Below are positions 43,829 to 51,608 of a stretch of DNA of 64,000 nt, one piece after another (the stretch's first letter is position 1; each line of letters starts with the position of its first letter). A program made the translations under genes and the position numbers. Below the pieces are notes generated by a model. The model searched no databases, was not told the origin of the DNA, and saw only the letters and a list, made by a program, of their open reading frames with translations. Where the stretch lies: positions 124,001 through 188,000 of the forward strand of contig LAKY01000055.1 in NCBI GenBank assembly GCA_000987045.1, in the 5' to 3' direction. Source of the stretch: Clostridiales bacterium PH28_bin88. GTDB lineage: Bacteria > Bacillota > PH28-bin88.

Positions 43829-44896
43829 TTATTTGGCCACGCCTACCTCTTTATAGTACTTCAGAGCGCCAGGGTGAATGTTTTTTTCAGGTTCGACTAT
43901 CCCGTTATAACCCCGGGAGACATCAAACCACTTCCCCCTCGCAGGCTGTTCCTTCTTGATCCTGTCCACATTTTCCCAAAGAGCTTTGGTAAGCTCATAC
44001 ACAACCTCTTCGCTTACACTCTTGTTAACGAAAAGAATTCCCATCGTGGCAACAGTCGGCACGTCTTCCTTCTGGTTCTTGTAAGTACCGGCGGGAATCT
44101 TCATGTCGATAGCGTAACCGTAGCCTTTTGCGTCTAGTTTCTTTAAGGTCTCTTCCGTCAGGGGCAGCAGTTTAATTGGCTTGGTCGCGTCGACTTCCGA
44201 AAAAGCGATCACGTTGGGAGATCCCCCACCGGCAGCCACATCAGCGATGCCGTCGCGCACCATGTTTGCTCCGTCGCCGTAGCTTGCCAGGGAAACCTTC
44301 CCGCCTTCCTTGGTGAATTTGTCGTAGTCATAGCCAAACAATTCAAAAATCCGGCGGGTCACTTGCTCAGAAGCATCACCAGGTTTGCCGGGAACGATAT
44401 GCCCTTTTTTCTGGATGAAATCTTCGAGGGTCGTATAAGGGCTTTTTTCTGATGTCACCCAGTTCCACCACGTGGGATAAAGGGCGCCAATGGCCTGAAT
44501 GTTTTCCAGTTTGTTGCCTTCAAAAGCCCCGCGCCCGGCAACAGCGTCAGCAAAGTCAGAGGCGAAAGTCAATCCGGACTGGGCGTTGGCCCCAGCGTTT
44601 ACTGTCTTCAGGTTACCGACCGCTCCGCCCTCAATTACCGTCACATTTAACCAGGGCGTGCTTGACATCCAGATGTCCGAAAACAAAACTGACATGGGAT
44701 ACCATCCGGAACCACTCGGACCAGAGGCCGTGACATGCTGTACGGTTTCATGCTTAGCCGGCTTGCTATCACCCCCGGATGGTGAGCCAGCTCCGCCGGT
44801 AGAACTTTTACCGGAACCACCACCGCAGCCGGCAAGTACCAGGGCTAGAACCATCAAGGTAATAGCTAATACGACCAGAACTTTTCTGCCTTTCAT
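43829..44896 (-). CDS. TAXI-family TRAP substrate-binding lipoprotein, second system
   Basis: Solute receptor of 355 residues with a signal peptide (VLVVLAITLMVLALVLAGC) that ends in the lipobox LAGC, a Gly/Ser-rich linker, and the ligand-binding start VTASGPSGSGWYPMS. It gives substrate to the permease at 41707. It differs strongly from the receptor at 11989, so the ligand is probably different. The ATG at 44896 has AAGGAGG eight bases upstream. Expression is probably from the sigma-54 promoter at 45282-45299, with a leader of about 375 bases. Confidence 0.94.
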   Translation of the reverse strand: MKGRKVLVVLAITLMVLALVLAGCGGGSGKSSTGGAGSPSGGDSKPAKHETVQHVTASGPSGSGWYPMSVLFSDIWMSSTPWLNVTVIEGGAVGNLKTVNAGANAQSGLTFASDFADAVAGRGAFEGNKLENIQAIGALYPTWWNWVTSEKSPYTTLEDFIQKKGHIVPGKPGDASEQVTRRIFELFGYDYDKFTKEGGKVSLASYGDGANMVRDGIADVAAGGGSPNVIAFSEVDATKPIKLLPLTEETLKKLDAKGYGYAIDMKIPAGTYKNQKEDVPTVATMGILFVNKSVSEEVVYELTKALWENVDRIKKEQPARGKWFDVSRGYNGIVEPEKNIHPGALKYYKEVGVAK

Positions 44897-45281
44897 TCCA
44901 AAACCTCCTTGTTTTCGTAAAACAATTTACAACCCCTCCTCTAATCCAACCAGTCTGCGCTCTTTTCACCTCCTTAAAACTCGTCCTGACATTGCCCGAT
45001 CGTAACCTTAGCCCATTGCTACTACTTTTCGCATTTAACATTCTGTTCTGAAATCTGCATTTCTTTGACAGTGTTCAGGGACCTTGCGTTACTGATGAAT
45101 TGTCACCATGTTTTAAGACGTTAATCGACTTTTTCCATTTGGTATTTTGCTGGCTATCCATCAGCCAAGTGTATAAATCACTTTCTGCTTCTGCATTCGA
45201 AATCCTGCCAATTTTCATAAAATTAGATCCTAAATTTTTCCACTATCATCGCTTATACAAACATCTTTTTTCTTAATGATA
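44897..45281 (-). other. Long untranslated leader of the TAXI receptor transcript
   Basis: About 385 bp between the sigma-54 promoter and the receptor start hold no frame that looks like a gene. A small inverted repeat (GGCTGATGGATAGCC, minus strand, near 45150-45170) is present. I see no riboswitch or terminator I can name. Confidence 0.4.
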
Positions 45282-45299
45282 ATGCAATTATTGTGCCAA
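45282..45299 (-). promoter_or_regulatory. Sigma-54 promoter upstream of the second TAXI system
   Basis: Minus strand TGGCACA-N4-TTGCA, GG (45297-45296) ten bases from GC (45285-45284): a near-perfect -24/-12 promoter. It has the same bases as the promoter at 48549-48566 over the whole core, since both lie in copies of one cassette. Confidence 0.82.
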
Positions 45300-45393
45300 G
45301 CCCAACCAAGATGTTTTGCCTCCTAAATTAAAAAGCGGCAAAGGGTTTTAAGGTCCCTTAGGCCTCACATTGAATTAAACCGCTATACGGCTC

Positions 45394-45426
45394 ATGCGAA
45401 AGCGCATTTTTCATGCTCTCTTGCAA
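45394..45426. promoter_or_regulatory. Paired enhancer (UAS) palindromes, cassette copy 1
   Basis: ATGCG-AAAG-CGCAT at 45394-45407 and a degenerate copy ATGCT-CTCT-TGCAA at 45413-45426, 19 bp apart. The first centre is 104 bp upstream of the -24 GG. Confidence 0.7.
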
Positions 45427-45502
45427 TGCATTGGTTTATTCCACGCACTGAGCAGGTCTACTTAATTCGACTTCATCCATAACGCTATTTCCCATCTCTA
45501 TG

Positions 45503-45540
45503 AAAAAAGGGAATACCAGTTTCTTTACGCAGGTATCCCC
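45503..45540 (-). terminator. Rho-independent terminator, cassette copy 1
   Basis: In the minus-strand RNA GGGGAUACC pairs with GGUAUUCCC over nine bases (one G-U pair), and a run of six U follows. The G-U pair is a mismatch on the plus strand, so the terminator is oriented for minus transcripts, which come from the CoA-transferase at 45680. Confidence 0.85.
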
Positions 45541-45674
45541 TCACCAGCGCCGTGTTAAAGTAGTGCCATGTTGCAGGCCTTGTCGGGCCGGCTGGTGGCG
45601 TCGTCGATCTTGGAACTCACGTTGGGGGAACTGTTGGTAGCCAGGAGGGTTTCCAGGGGATAGATTTTGTCCAC
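45541..45674 (-). pseudogene. Remnant of a 3-hydroxyacyl-CoA dehydrogenase gene
   Basis: The minus strand encodes an internal piece (VDKIYPLETLLATNSS, then SSKIDDATSRPDK) that matches the segment LDTICPPHTILATNSS to RRPDK of the enzyme at 20528-21403. After a one-base shift it continues as HYFNTALV, which matches HYFNPALV. Neither start nor end remains. It lies six bases past the CoA-transferase stop, directly before the terminator, so a downstream gene of that operon was lost by deletion and then drifted. Confidence 0.8.
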
Positions 45675-45679
45675 CCATT

Positions 45680-46870
45680 TTAGATTACCTGGTCTTGGCG
45701 CATCGCCTCAATCTCCTCCCGACTATAGCCAAGGGCGCCCAAAACTTCCTCGTTATGCTGGCCCAAGGTGGGCGGCGGGTATTTGATGGCACCTGGGCTT
45801 TTGGAGAAGCGGGGAACCAGCCCCGGTACGATGATTTTTCCCATTACCGGGTGATCTATCTGCGCAAAGGTTCCCCGCTGCCTGGCATGTTCATCCCGGC
45901 AGACCTGACCGATAGTCTTTACCGGTCCGTTTGGGATTCCCGCCTCGTCCAACAATCGCTCCACCGTGGCGACATCCTGCTTGGCCATCCAGGAACCAAC
46001 CAACTCGTTCAAAACCGCTTCGTTTTCTTTTCGCAGAGCAGGGGTTCGAAATCTTTCATCCTCCAACAGCTCGGGTAAACCCATTACCCGGCACAGTTTC
46101 TCAAACAGGTTATTAGCCTGTGCAGCAACGTAAATCATTCCATCCTTCGCAGAAAAAAGGCCCATTACTGCAACCCTACCGCTCCCGTTACCCGTCCTTT
46201 CCGGTTCCTCCTGCAGGTAAAAATAGTTGCTGTAGAGGTTCTGCATCATGGATATAATGGCATCATATAACGCCACGTCGATATGTTGCCCCTCACCGGT
46301 TTTCTGCCGGTACTGCAAGGCCGTCAATATTGAAATCGCTCCATAAAAGGCAGCGGCATAATCAGCCACTACTGATGCCCCCCTTACCGGCAGTCCGCCC
46401 GGTTCCCCGTTAAGGTACATGAAACCGGTCATGGCCTGGACTATCATATCGAAGGCGGCTTTATCCTTGTACGGACCTTCATTGCCGAAACCGGAAATGG
46501 AAAGCATAATGAGCGACGGGTTTACTGGCTGCAACTCCTCAAAACTAATTCCGATCTTTTTCAGGTAGCTGGGCTTATAATTCGTCACCAGCACGTCCGT
46601 CTCAGCCACCAATTGCTTGAATACCTTTTGCCCGCGGGGGTCATTGAGGTTTAGGGTGATCCCCTTTTTATTACGGTTAAAATTGGCGTAGTAGATACCC
46701 TCACCGTTTATAAACGGAGGAAAACTACGCGCCGCCTCCCCGACCCCGGGCTGTTCCACCTTGATTACCTCTGCCCCCAGGTCGCCAAGTATTTGGCAAC
46801 AAAACGGGCCAGCAACATAGTGGGTTAAATCCATTACTTTTAAACCCACAAGAGCTCCATTCAACAGCAT
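45680..46870 (-). CDS. Class III (CaiB/BaiF) CoA-transferase
   Basis: Family III CoA-transferase of 396 residues: LVGLKVMDLTHYVAGPFCCQILGDLGAEVIKVEQPG at the start, AAFDMIVQAMTGFM with the expected catalytic Asp, and a C-terminal HNEEVLGALGYSREEIE. It moves CoA to an organic acid, so it may activate the acid brought in by the TRAP system encoded downstream. The frame starts at an ATG (46870) very close to a GGGAGGAG site, so the TTG two codons later may be the true start. It lies between two gene remnants. Confidence 0.92.
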   Translation of the reverse strand: MLLNGALVGLKVMDLTHYVAGPFCCQILGDLGAEVIKVEQPGVGEAARSFPPFINGEGIYYANFNRNKKGITLNLNDPRGQKVFKQLVAETDVLVTNYKPSYLKKIGISFEELQPVNPSLIMLSISGFGNEGPYKDKAAFDMIVQAMTGFMYLNGEPGGLPVRGASVVADYAAAFYGAISILTALQYRQKTGEGQHIDVALYDAIISMMQNLYSNYFYLQEEPERTGNGSGRVAVMGLFSAKDGMIYVAAQANNLFEKLCRVMGLPELLEDERFRTPALRKENEAVLNELVGSWMAKQDVATVERLLDEAGIPNGPVKTIGQVCRDEHARQRGTFAQIDHPVMGKIIVPGLVPRFSKSPGAIKYPPPTLGQHNEEVLGALGYSREEIEAMRQDQVI

Positions 46871-46967
46871 CTCCTCCCGTCAAGAAGCCCCACTGTCCAA
46901 GCCTTTCAATTGCGAAAACCACTTGGTTTTTCGTCTCGGGACAACCCAGCTCCGTTACATTCTTGAT

Positions 46968-47160
46968 TCACACCCAGAATGGCCAGCCGGTCCGCCCTTG
47001 GTCCCTTACCGTTTTTTTCAATGACAGTGGCAATCCCCTGACCGCCGCCACAGCGACCGTGAGCAAGATCTAGCGTCCTTCAATCAGCCGCAGTTCGTAA
47101 ATGGCTTTGACTATCAGTATTGCCGGCCGAACCAGGGTGCCGCGGCCTGGCCGATAGGTG
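46968..47160 (-). pseudogene. Remnant of a thiolase gene (C-terminal part)
   Basis: The minus strand encodes LVRPAILIVKAIYELR, which matches [16 protein letters not shown] of the thiolase at 3386-4564. It then reaches a TAG and, in another frame, gives CGGGQGIATVIEKN, which matches the C-terminal [12 protein letters not shown]. The fragment therefore carries an in-frame stop and a frameshift, and no N-terminal part remains. The gap 46871-47255 holds nothing else I can support. Confidence 0.8.
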
Positions 47161-47255
47161 TCAAGACAGCACTAAGGACTAGTGCTTGAAACACTATATC
47201 ATCTGCTCAAACACTGAAAATTTCTTGGATACCATTGCTTTCGATGTTTTGCGGT

Positions 47256-48416
47256 TTAAACGTCTACCTTGTATTCTTTAAGTAACTGCCCCGAAATAAT
47301 TAGCTTTTGAATCTCGTTGGTCCCTTCATAGATCCTGCTGATCCTGGCATCTCGGTAAAAGCGTTCGATTGGATATTCTTTCATATAACCCATCCCGCCG
47401 TGGATCTGGACAGCCATATCCGCCACCTTGGCCAGCGTCTCAGAAGCAAACAGTTTCACCATGGAAGACTCTTTAATCACCGGATCACCCTGATCCGCGG
47501 CCCAGGCGGTCCGATAAGTAAGCCAGCGGGCGGCCTCCGTCAGGGTAGCCATTTCCGCCAGCATCCATTGAATGGCCTGGAAGGAGGCTATCGGCTGGCC
47601 GAACTGTACCCGTTGCTGGGCATAAACCGTAGAAAACTCTAATAGTTTCTGACAGGAACCTACACAACTTGCCCCTAAAGTAATCCGCCCTTTGTTCAAA
47701 ATTCTCAAAGCATTGGCATAACCACGCCCAACCTCACCAATTACATTTTCCTTAGGGACTTCACAATCCTCAAAAATAAGCTCTGAGGTATAAGCCCCTT
47801 TCATTCCCATTTTTTTCTCAATAGTTCCTACGGAAAACCCAGGGAAATTCTTTTCCACTGCGAAAGCAGTGATCCCGCCCCTAGCGCCCTTTGATTTGTC
47901 GGTGACGGCCATCACCGTCACTATATCTGCCACCGGGCCATTGGTTATAAAGTGCTTCATGCCGTTTAAAATCCACTTGTCACCCTTGAGTACAGCCGTG
48001 GTCTGTAGATTTGCCGCATCCGAACCTGCATTGGGTTCTGTCAAGGCGAAGGCAGCTATAAGCTCACCCCTGGCCATCCGGGGTAGGTACTTCCGCTTCA
48101 ACTCCTCCGAACCAAACTTAACAATCCCGGTGGATCCAATTCCAGTATGCGCTCCGATCAGGCTGCCGAGGGCCTTTTGCGTCCGGGACAATTCCTCGGT
48201 AATAATGCAGTGTTCCAGGGTGCTCAACCCCGTGCCGCCGTATTCTTCTGGAATACTTATACCGAATAAACCCATTTCTTTGGCTTGATCAATGATTTCC
48301 TGCGGAATCTTTTCGGTTTCCTCAATCTCCTGCGACCTGGGGTCCACAACCTCCTCCACAAACTTCCTGATAGTCCGGCGCAAAACCTGGACTTCTTCCG
48401 GCAAAGTAAAATCCAT
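47256..48416 (-). CDS. Acyl-CoA dehydrogenase (second copy)
   Basis: FAD-dependent dehydrogenase of 386 residues, paralogous to 13799-14953 over the whole length: FALTEPNAGSD near residue 125, and IYEGTNEIQK with the catalytic Glu near the C-terminus. It oxidises a short or branched acyl-CoA and passes electrons to ETF. I use the ATG at 48416 (MDFTLPEE) with AAGGGGA upstream; the frame is open 24 codons further, but these do not match the family. It is the only intact gene directly behind the sigma-54 promoter at 48549, and a thiolase remnant follows it, so an acyl-CoA dehydrogenase-thiolase transcript once existed here. Confidence 0.95.
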   Translation of the reverse strand: MDFTLPEEVQVLRRTIRKFVEEVVDPRSQEIEETEKIPQEIIDQAKEMGLFGISIPEEYGGTGLSTLEHCIITEELSRTQKALGSLIGAHTGIGSTGIVKFGSEELKRKYLPRMARGELIAAFALTEPNAGSDAANLQTTAVLKGDKWILNGMKHFITNGPVADIVTVMAVTDKSKGARGGITAFAVEKNFPGFSVGTIEKKMGMKGAYTSELIFEDCEVPKENVIGEVGRGYANALRILNKGRITLGASCVGSCQKLLEFSTVYAQQRVQFGQPIASFQAIQWMLAEMATLTEAARWLTYRTAWAADQGDPVIKESSMVKLFASETLAKVADMAVQIHGGMGYMKEYPIERFYRDARISRIYEGTNEIQKLIISGQLLKEYKVDV

Positions 48417-48548
48417 TTTAACAATCCCCTTTCTATACAAAAGTAATCTTTTCTTTATAGTCCAATCAAATCGTAAACACCCTGGCACCGAAATTAGTCG
48501 CTATTACGCCCAGAAAACAACCGTGGTCGAGTTACCAAGTTTATCATA

Positions 48549-48566
48549 GTGCAATTATTGTGCCAA
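48549..48566 (-). promoter_or_regulatory. Sigma-54 promoter of the second acyl-CoA dehydrogenase
   Basis: Minus strand TGGCACA-N4-TTGCA with GG (48564-48563) ten bases from GC (48552-48551). It is about 135 bp upstream of the ATG at 48416. The gap 48417-48853 is filled by this leader and the control cassette. Confidence 0.83.
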
Positions 48567-48663
48567 ACCCATCCAAGATGTTTTATCTGCATAAATCAAA
48601 AAGCTCCGAAGGGTTTTCAAGGTCCCTGGGAGCCCCGGAATGAATTAAATCACAATACAGCTC

Positions 48664-48696
48664 ATGCAAGAACGCATGTTTCATGCCTTGGTGCAA
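48664..48696. promoter_or_regulatory. Paired enhancer (UAS) palindromes, cassette copy 2
   Basis: ATGCA-AGAA-CGCAT at 48664-48677 and a degenerate copy ATGCC-TTGG-TGCAA at 48683-48696, again 19 bp apart. The first centre is 107 bp upstream of the -24 GG. Confidence 0.7.
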
Positions 48697-48766
48697 TGTA
48701 TTTTTTTATTCCACTGAGTAAGTCTCTTAATTCGACTTCATTTATAACGCTCTTTCGCATTTTATG

Positions 48767-48804
48767 AAAAAAGGGAATACCATTTTCTCTATGCAGGTAT
48801 CCCC
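48767..48804 (-). terminator. Rho-independent terminator, cassette copy 2
   Basis: The minus-strand RNA forms GGGGAUACC...GGUAUUCCC followed by six U, about 50 bp past the stop of the CoA-transferase at 48854. Stem, orientation and U-run are the same as in copy 1. Confidence 0.87.
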
Positions 48805-48853
48805 GAGGAGTGTTGTATATCCATTCCGTTTTCAGTAAGGTAGACTTGACGGC

Positions 48854-50086
48854 CTATATTACCTCTTCTTTTTCAAGCTTTTCAAGGTCGTCTTCCTTAA
48901 GGCCAAGCATCCGGCCATATACTTCCTGGTTATGGGCTCCAAGGATGGGGGCGGGGCGGTCGAAACCCGCCTCGGCCTCGGAAAACTTGATGGGGAGTCC
49001 CCAGGCTTTAAAGCCGTCAATTTTGCCGACTGCTGGGTGTTCCAGGTCCACGATGGTCCCGCGCTTTTTGAGTTCTTCGTCCTGTAAAACATCCAGGATG
49101 TCCCGCACGGGGCCGCAGGGGACTTCGTACTTGATCAGGACGTCCACTACCTCCTGGCTGGATTTGGTCTTGGTCCAGGAAGCGATTTCGGCATCCACTT
49201 CATCGGCGTTGGCGGCGCGCTGCGCCTGGGTCTCGTAACGGGGATCCTCCACCAGGTCCTCACGGCCCATAGCTTTACAAATCCGCTGCCAGTGGATGTC
49301 GTTGCCGCCGGCGATGACGATAAATCCGTCCCGGGTCGGGTAGGAATTGAAAGGGGTCAGCCTGAGGAGGCGGTTACCCATTCGCACCGGCCTTCCCTGG
49401 GTGGACCAGAAGTCGGGAGCCTCGTCCAGCATCAACGATATCAGGGCATCCAGCATGGAGCATTCCACCATTTGGCCCTTCCCGGTCTGATTGCGGTACT
49501 GGAGGGCGGCGAGGATGCCGATCACGGCATACATGCCACCCGCCAGGTCCGCCAGGGTCAAGCCCACCTTTAGCGGCGGCATATCGGGGGTTCCGTTGAC
49601 CGTCATCATCCCGCTCATGGCCTGAATGACGATGTCGAAGGCGGGTAAGGCGGCGTATGAACCGCTTACGCCAAAGCCGGAGAGAGTGCAGTATACCAGG
49701 CCGGGGTTCACGGCCTTGAGTTCCTGGTAACCGATGCCCAGGCGTTCCATGGTGCCCGGCCGGAAGTTCTCCATCACCACATCAACCTTGGCCGCCAGGT
49801 CGCGGAATATTTCTCTTCCTTTGGCCGACTTAAGATTCAGGGTGATGCTCTTTTTATTGCGGCAGCGTTTCAGGAACCCGAAGGACATGTCGTCCGGAGT
49901 AAGGGGAGTGCCGCTGGCTCCACGAGGGCCCACGAAAGGCGGGCTGATCCTGGCCGGATCACCGCTGCCGGGTTGCTCCACCTTGATGACTTCCGCCCCC
50001 AGGCCGGCCAGCAACTGGGTGGCGTAAGGCCCGGACAAAAAAGTGGTCACATCAAGTATTTTGATACCCTGCAATAACCCACTCAT
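48854..50086 (-). CDS. Class III (CaiB/BaiF) CoA-transferase
   Basis: Family III CoA-transferase of 410 residues: GIKILDVTTFLSGPYATQLLAGLGAEVIKVEQPG at the start, PAFDIVIQAMSGMM with the expected catalytic Asp, and a C-terminal GAHNQEVYGRMLGL. The insertion RISPPFVGPRGASGTPLTPDD near residue 50 is longer than in the other two copies. The ATG at 50086 has AAGGAGG seven bases upstream. It is the last gene before a strong terminator, so it probably ends the transcript of the amidohydrolase/MmgE genes. Confidence 0.92.
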   Translation of the reverse strand: MSGLLQGIKILDVTTFLSGPYATQLLAGLGAEVIKVEQPGSGDPARISPPFVGPRGASGTPLTPDDMSFGFLKRCRNKKSITLNLKSAKGREIFRDLAAKVDVVMENFRPGTMERLGIGYQELKAVNPGLVYCTLSGFGVSGSYAALPAFDIVIQAMSGMMTVNGTPDMPPLKVGLTLADLAGGMYAVIGILAALQYRNQTGKGQMVECSMLDALISLMLDEAPDFWSTQGRPVRMGNRLLRLTPFNSYPTRDGFIVIAGGNDIHWQRICKAMGREDLVEDPRYETQAQRAANADEVDAEIASWTKTKSSQEVVDVLIKYEVPCGPVRDILDVLQDEELKKRGTIVDLEHPAVGKIDGFKAWGLPIKFSEAEAGFDRPAPILGAHNQEVYGRMLGLKEDDLEKLEKEEVI

Positions 50087-50154
50087 ATTAACGCCTCCTT
50101 GCTTATCGCTGGGGGAATAAATCCAGCACCCGTAGTAACAGGGTTATACCAAAG

Positions 50155-50178
50155 TGGCCGCTGAAACGTGAGCGGCCA
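50155..50178 (-). terminator. Hairpin after the MmgE/PrpD gene
   Basis: An eight-base perfect stem (TGGCCGCT with AGCGGCCA) begins 12 bp past the MmgE/PrpD stop. On the minus strand only ACTTTG follows; the better T-run is on the plus-strand side. It may be a partial terminator or a processing hairpin before the CoA-transferase. Confidence 0.45.
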
Positions 50179-50190
50179 TGTTTTTATGAC

Positions 50191-51558
50191 TCATAGTTGA
50201 TCAAAAGATTCATGGGATTCCCACTGTGGCTTTAAGTGTTCCGTCAATTGACGCACGTCATCCAATTGCTCGAGGTGCAAGGATATTGTTACTATGTCCC
50301 CGGCCTTGCCTGGACCTACAACGCTCTGTGCCAGCGAAATAAATTTGTTTTGCAGGACAGTTTGGGGATAAGGATTGTCAAATCCCCCTGCAGCCGAATC
50401 TACCTGGTAGGAAAAGGTGTCACCGCTAAAAAATGTTACCGTAACGCGAGCGGGTCGCTTCTGGGGTAGCATAGCGCTTAGTTTGGGATCTTCTTGGACA
50501 AAGACCCGTCGAGCCAGGTTTCGAATGTCTTCCCTTTCCAGGGTTTCTTGCGTAAACACATCCATGCCGGCCCCCCCTGTAACAATGTACGTGGCTACGG
50601 CAAAGGGTATGGAAAACCTGGCAGCAAGGGTATTCAAAGGCTCCTGGTTAGCCAATTTGGCCGCTAAACTGTAGGTATCTACCACTATGCTTTCAACCTG
50701 CTGGGAAGTGAACTTGGTTCGCTCCTTCAGAAATGCTATGGCATCTAAAGGAGCATGGTTGTAGCGGCAACAGGAATACATCTTAAAATAATTTTGACTA
50801 ATCCAATAGTCAAACCCAAGTCCATTTGTAACCACTTGAGAATTGAAGCCGGAAGACAAGATCTTACCGAAGACCGTTACCGGGGCACCAACTGGGCCCT
50901 GAAATCCCGCCCTTACAACGTCGGTAGCTAAAATTCCGAGGTGATTGCTAAGCCCCGTATACAGGTTGCGGACTGTAGCCCCTTCTGTAGCCGCCTCCCA
51001 AGAAGCCGCTAATGCCAACGAGGCAGCAACCCGGATTGTTTCTTCAACTCCCTTGATGCTAAAATCCCTTTGTTTGGCAACGGCTATACCAGCCCCGACA
51101 GTCCCCCATGTTCCGTGGGGATGCACAGAGGGGGACAGATTAGCAGCTGCGCCTAACCTAGCAGCTACTTCGTAGCCGGCGACGATACTCTCCAGCAATT
51201 GAATTCCGCTGGCACCGGCCTGCTCCGCCCATGCCAGAGCGGCTGGAATGAGATGGCTAGCTGGGTGACCCTTTGCCCGTTGATGCCCTTCGTCTAGCTC
51301 TAACGCCACCGCCGCCGTGCCATTTATTAGCGCGGCTTGATAGACATCATACAGACCAGGATGCCCTAGCACCGTTGCATTCCCCGACCTACTAGGGCGC
51401 CATTGTGCCAACTCGGGAAGCGGGTTCACCATATTTCCAGCCAAAATAGCCCCCAGGGTGTCGAGGAAGACCCACTTGGCGTGTGAAATCACCTCTGCTG
51501 GTAGCTTGTCAAATTTTACGGAGGTTACGAATTCCGCCACTTGCCTCCAGGTATCCAT
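50191..51558 (-). CDS. MmgE/PrpD-family protein
   Basis: Protein of 455 residues of the MmgE/PrpD family, with the usual all-helical N-terminal part (HAKWVFLDTLGAILAG and ALELDEGHQRAKGHPASHLIPAAL) and the C-terminal lid domain. Known members are 2-methylcitrate dehydratase, aconitate decarboxylase and an imidazole- or iminodisuccinate-processing epimerase, so the fold says dehydratase, decarboxylase or isomerase of a carboxylic acid. The ATG at 51558 has GAGGAG upstream. It follows the SDR by 50 bp and precedes the CoA-transferase. No methylcitrate synthase or lyase is nearby, so methylcitrate dehydration is not indicated. Confidence 0.87.
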   Translation of the reverse strand: MDTWRQVAEFVTSVKFDKLPAEVISHAKWVFLDTLGAILAGNMVNPLPELAQWRPSRSGNATVLGHPGLYDVYQAALINGTAAVALELDEGHQRAKGHPASHLIPAALAWAEQAGASGIQLLESIVAGYEVAARLGAAANLSPSVHPHGTWGTVGAGIAVAKQRDFSIKGVEETIRVAASLALAASWEAATEGATVRNLYTGLSNHLGILATDVVRAGFQGPVGAPVTVFGKILSSGFNSQVVTNGLGFDYWISQNYFKMYSCCRYNHAPLDAIAFLKERTKFTSQQVESIVVDTYSLAAKLANQEPLNTLAARFSIPFAVATYIVTGGAGMDVFTQETLEREDIRNLARRVFVQEDPKLSAMLPQKRPARVTVTFFSGDTFSYQVDSAAGGFDNPYPQTVLQNKFISLAQSVVGPGKAGDIVTISLHLEQLDDVRQLTEHLKPQWESHESFDQL

Positions 51559-51608
51559 TTCGCATTTCTCCTCATGCGTAAAAGAGGGCTTTAGGATACT
51601 ATGTTAAC

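Larger units (their letters stand above)
45283..45540 (-). repeat. Control cassette, copy 1 (terminator + paired UAS + sigma-54 promoter)
   Basis: About 258 bp that align from end to end with 48550-48804: the same order of terminator, TTCGACTTCAT segment, paired palindromes, AAGGGTTTT segment, and promoter. The copies share their functional elements but differ by many substitutions elsewhere, so the duplication is not recent. This copy serves the TAXI receptor. Confidence 0.75.
48550..48804 (-). repeat. Control cassette, copy 2 (terminator + paired UAS + sigma-54 promoter)
   Basis: About 255 bp homologous to 45283-45540 in the same orientation, with the same boundaries: one edge at the promoter core and the other at the last base of the terminator stem. 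The flanking genes differ on the promoter side, and a class III CoA-transferase lies on the terminator side in both copies. Confidence 0.75.

Noticed and set aside
44808-45041. Open frame of 77 codons on the minus strand in the leader of the TAXI receptor
   Set aside because: It overlaps the signal-peptide part of the receptor gene, has no ribosome site and resembles nothing.
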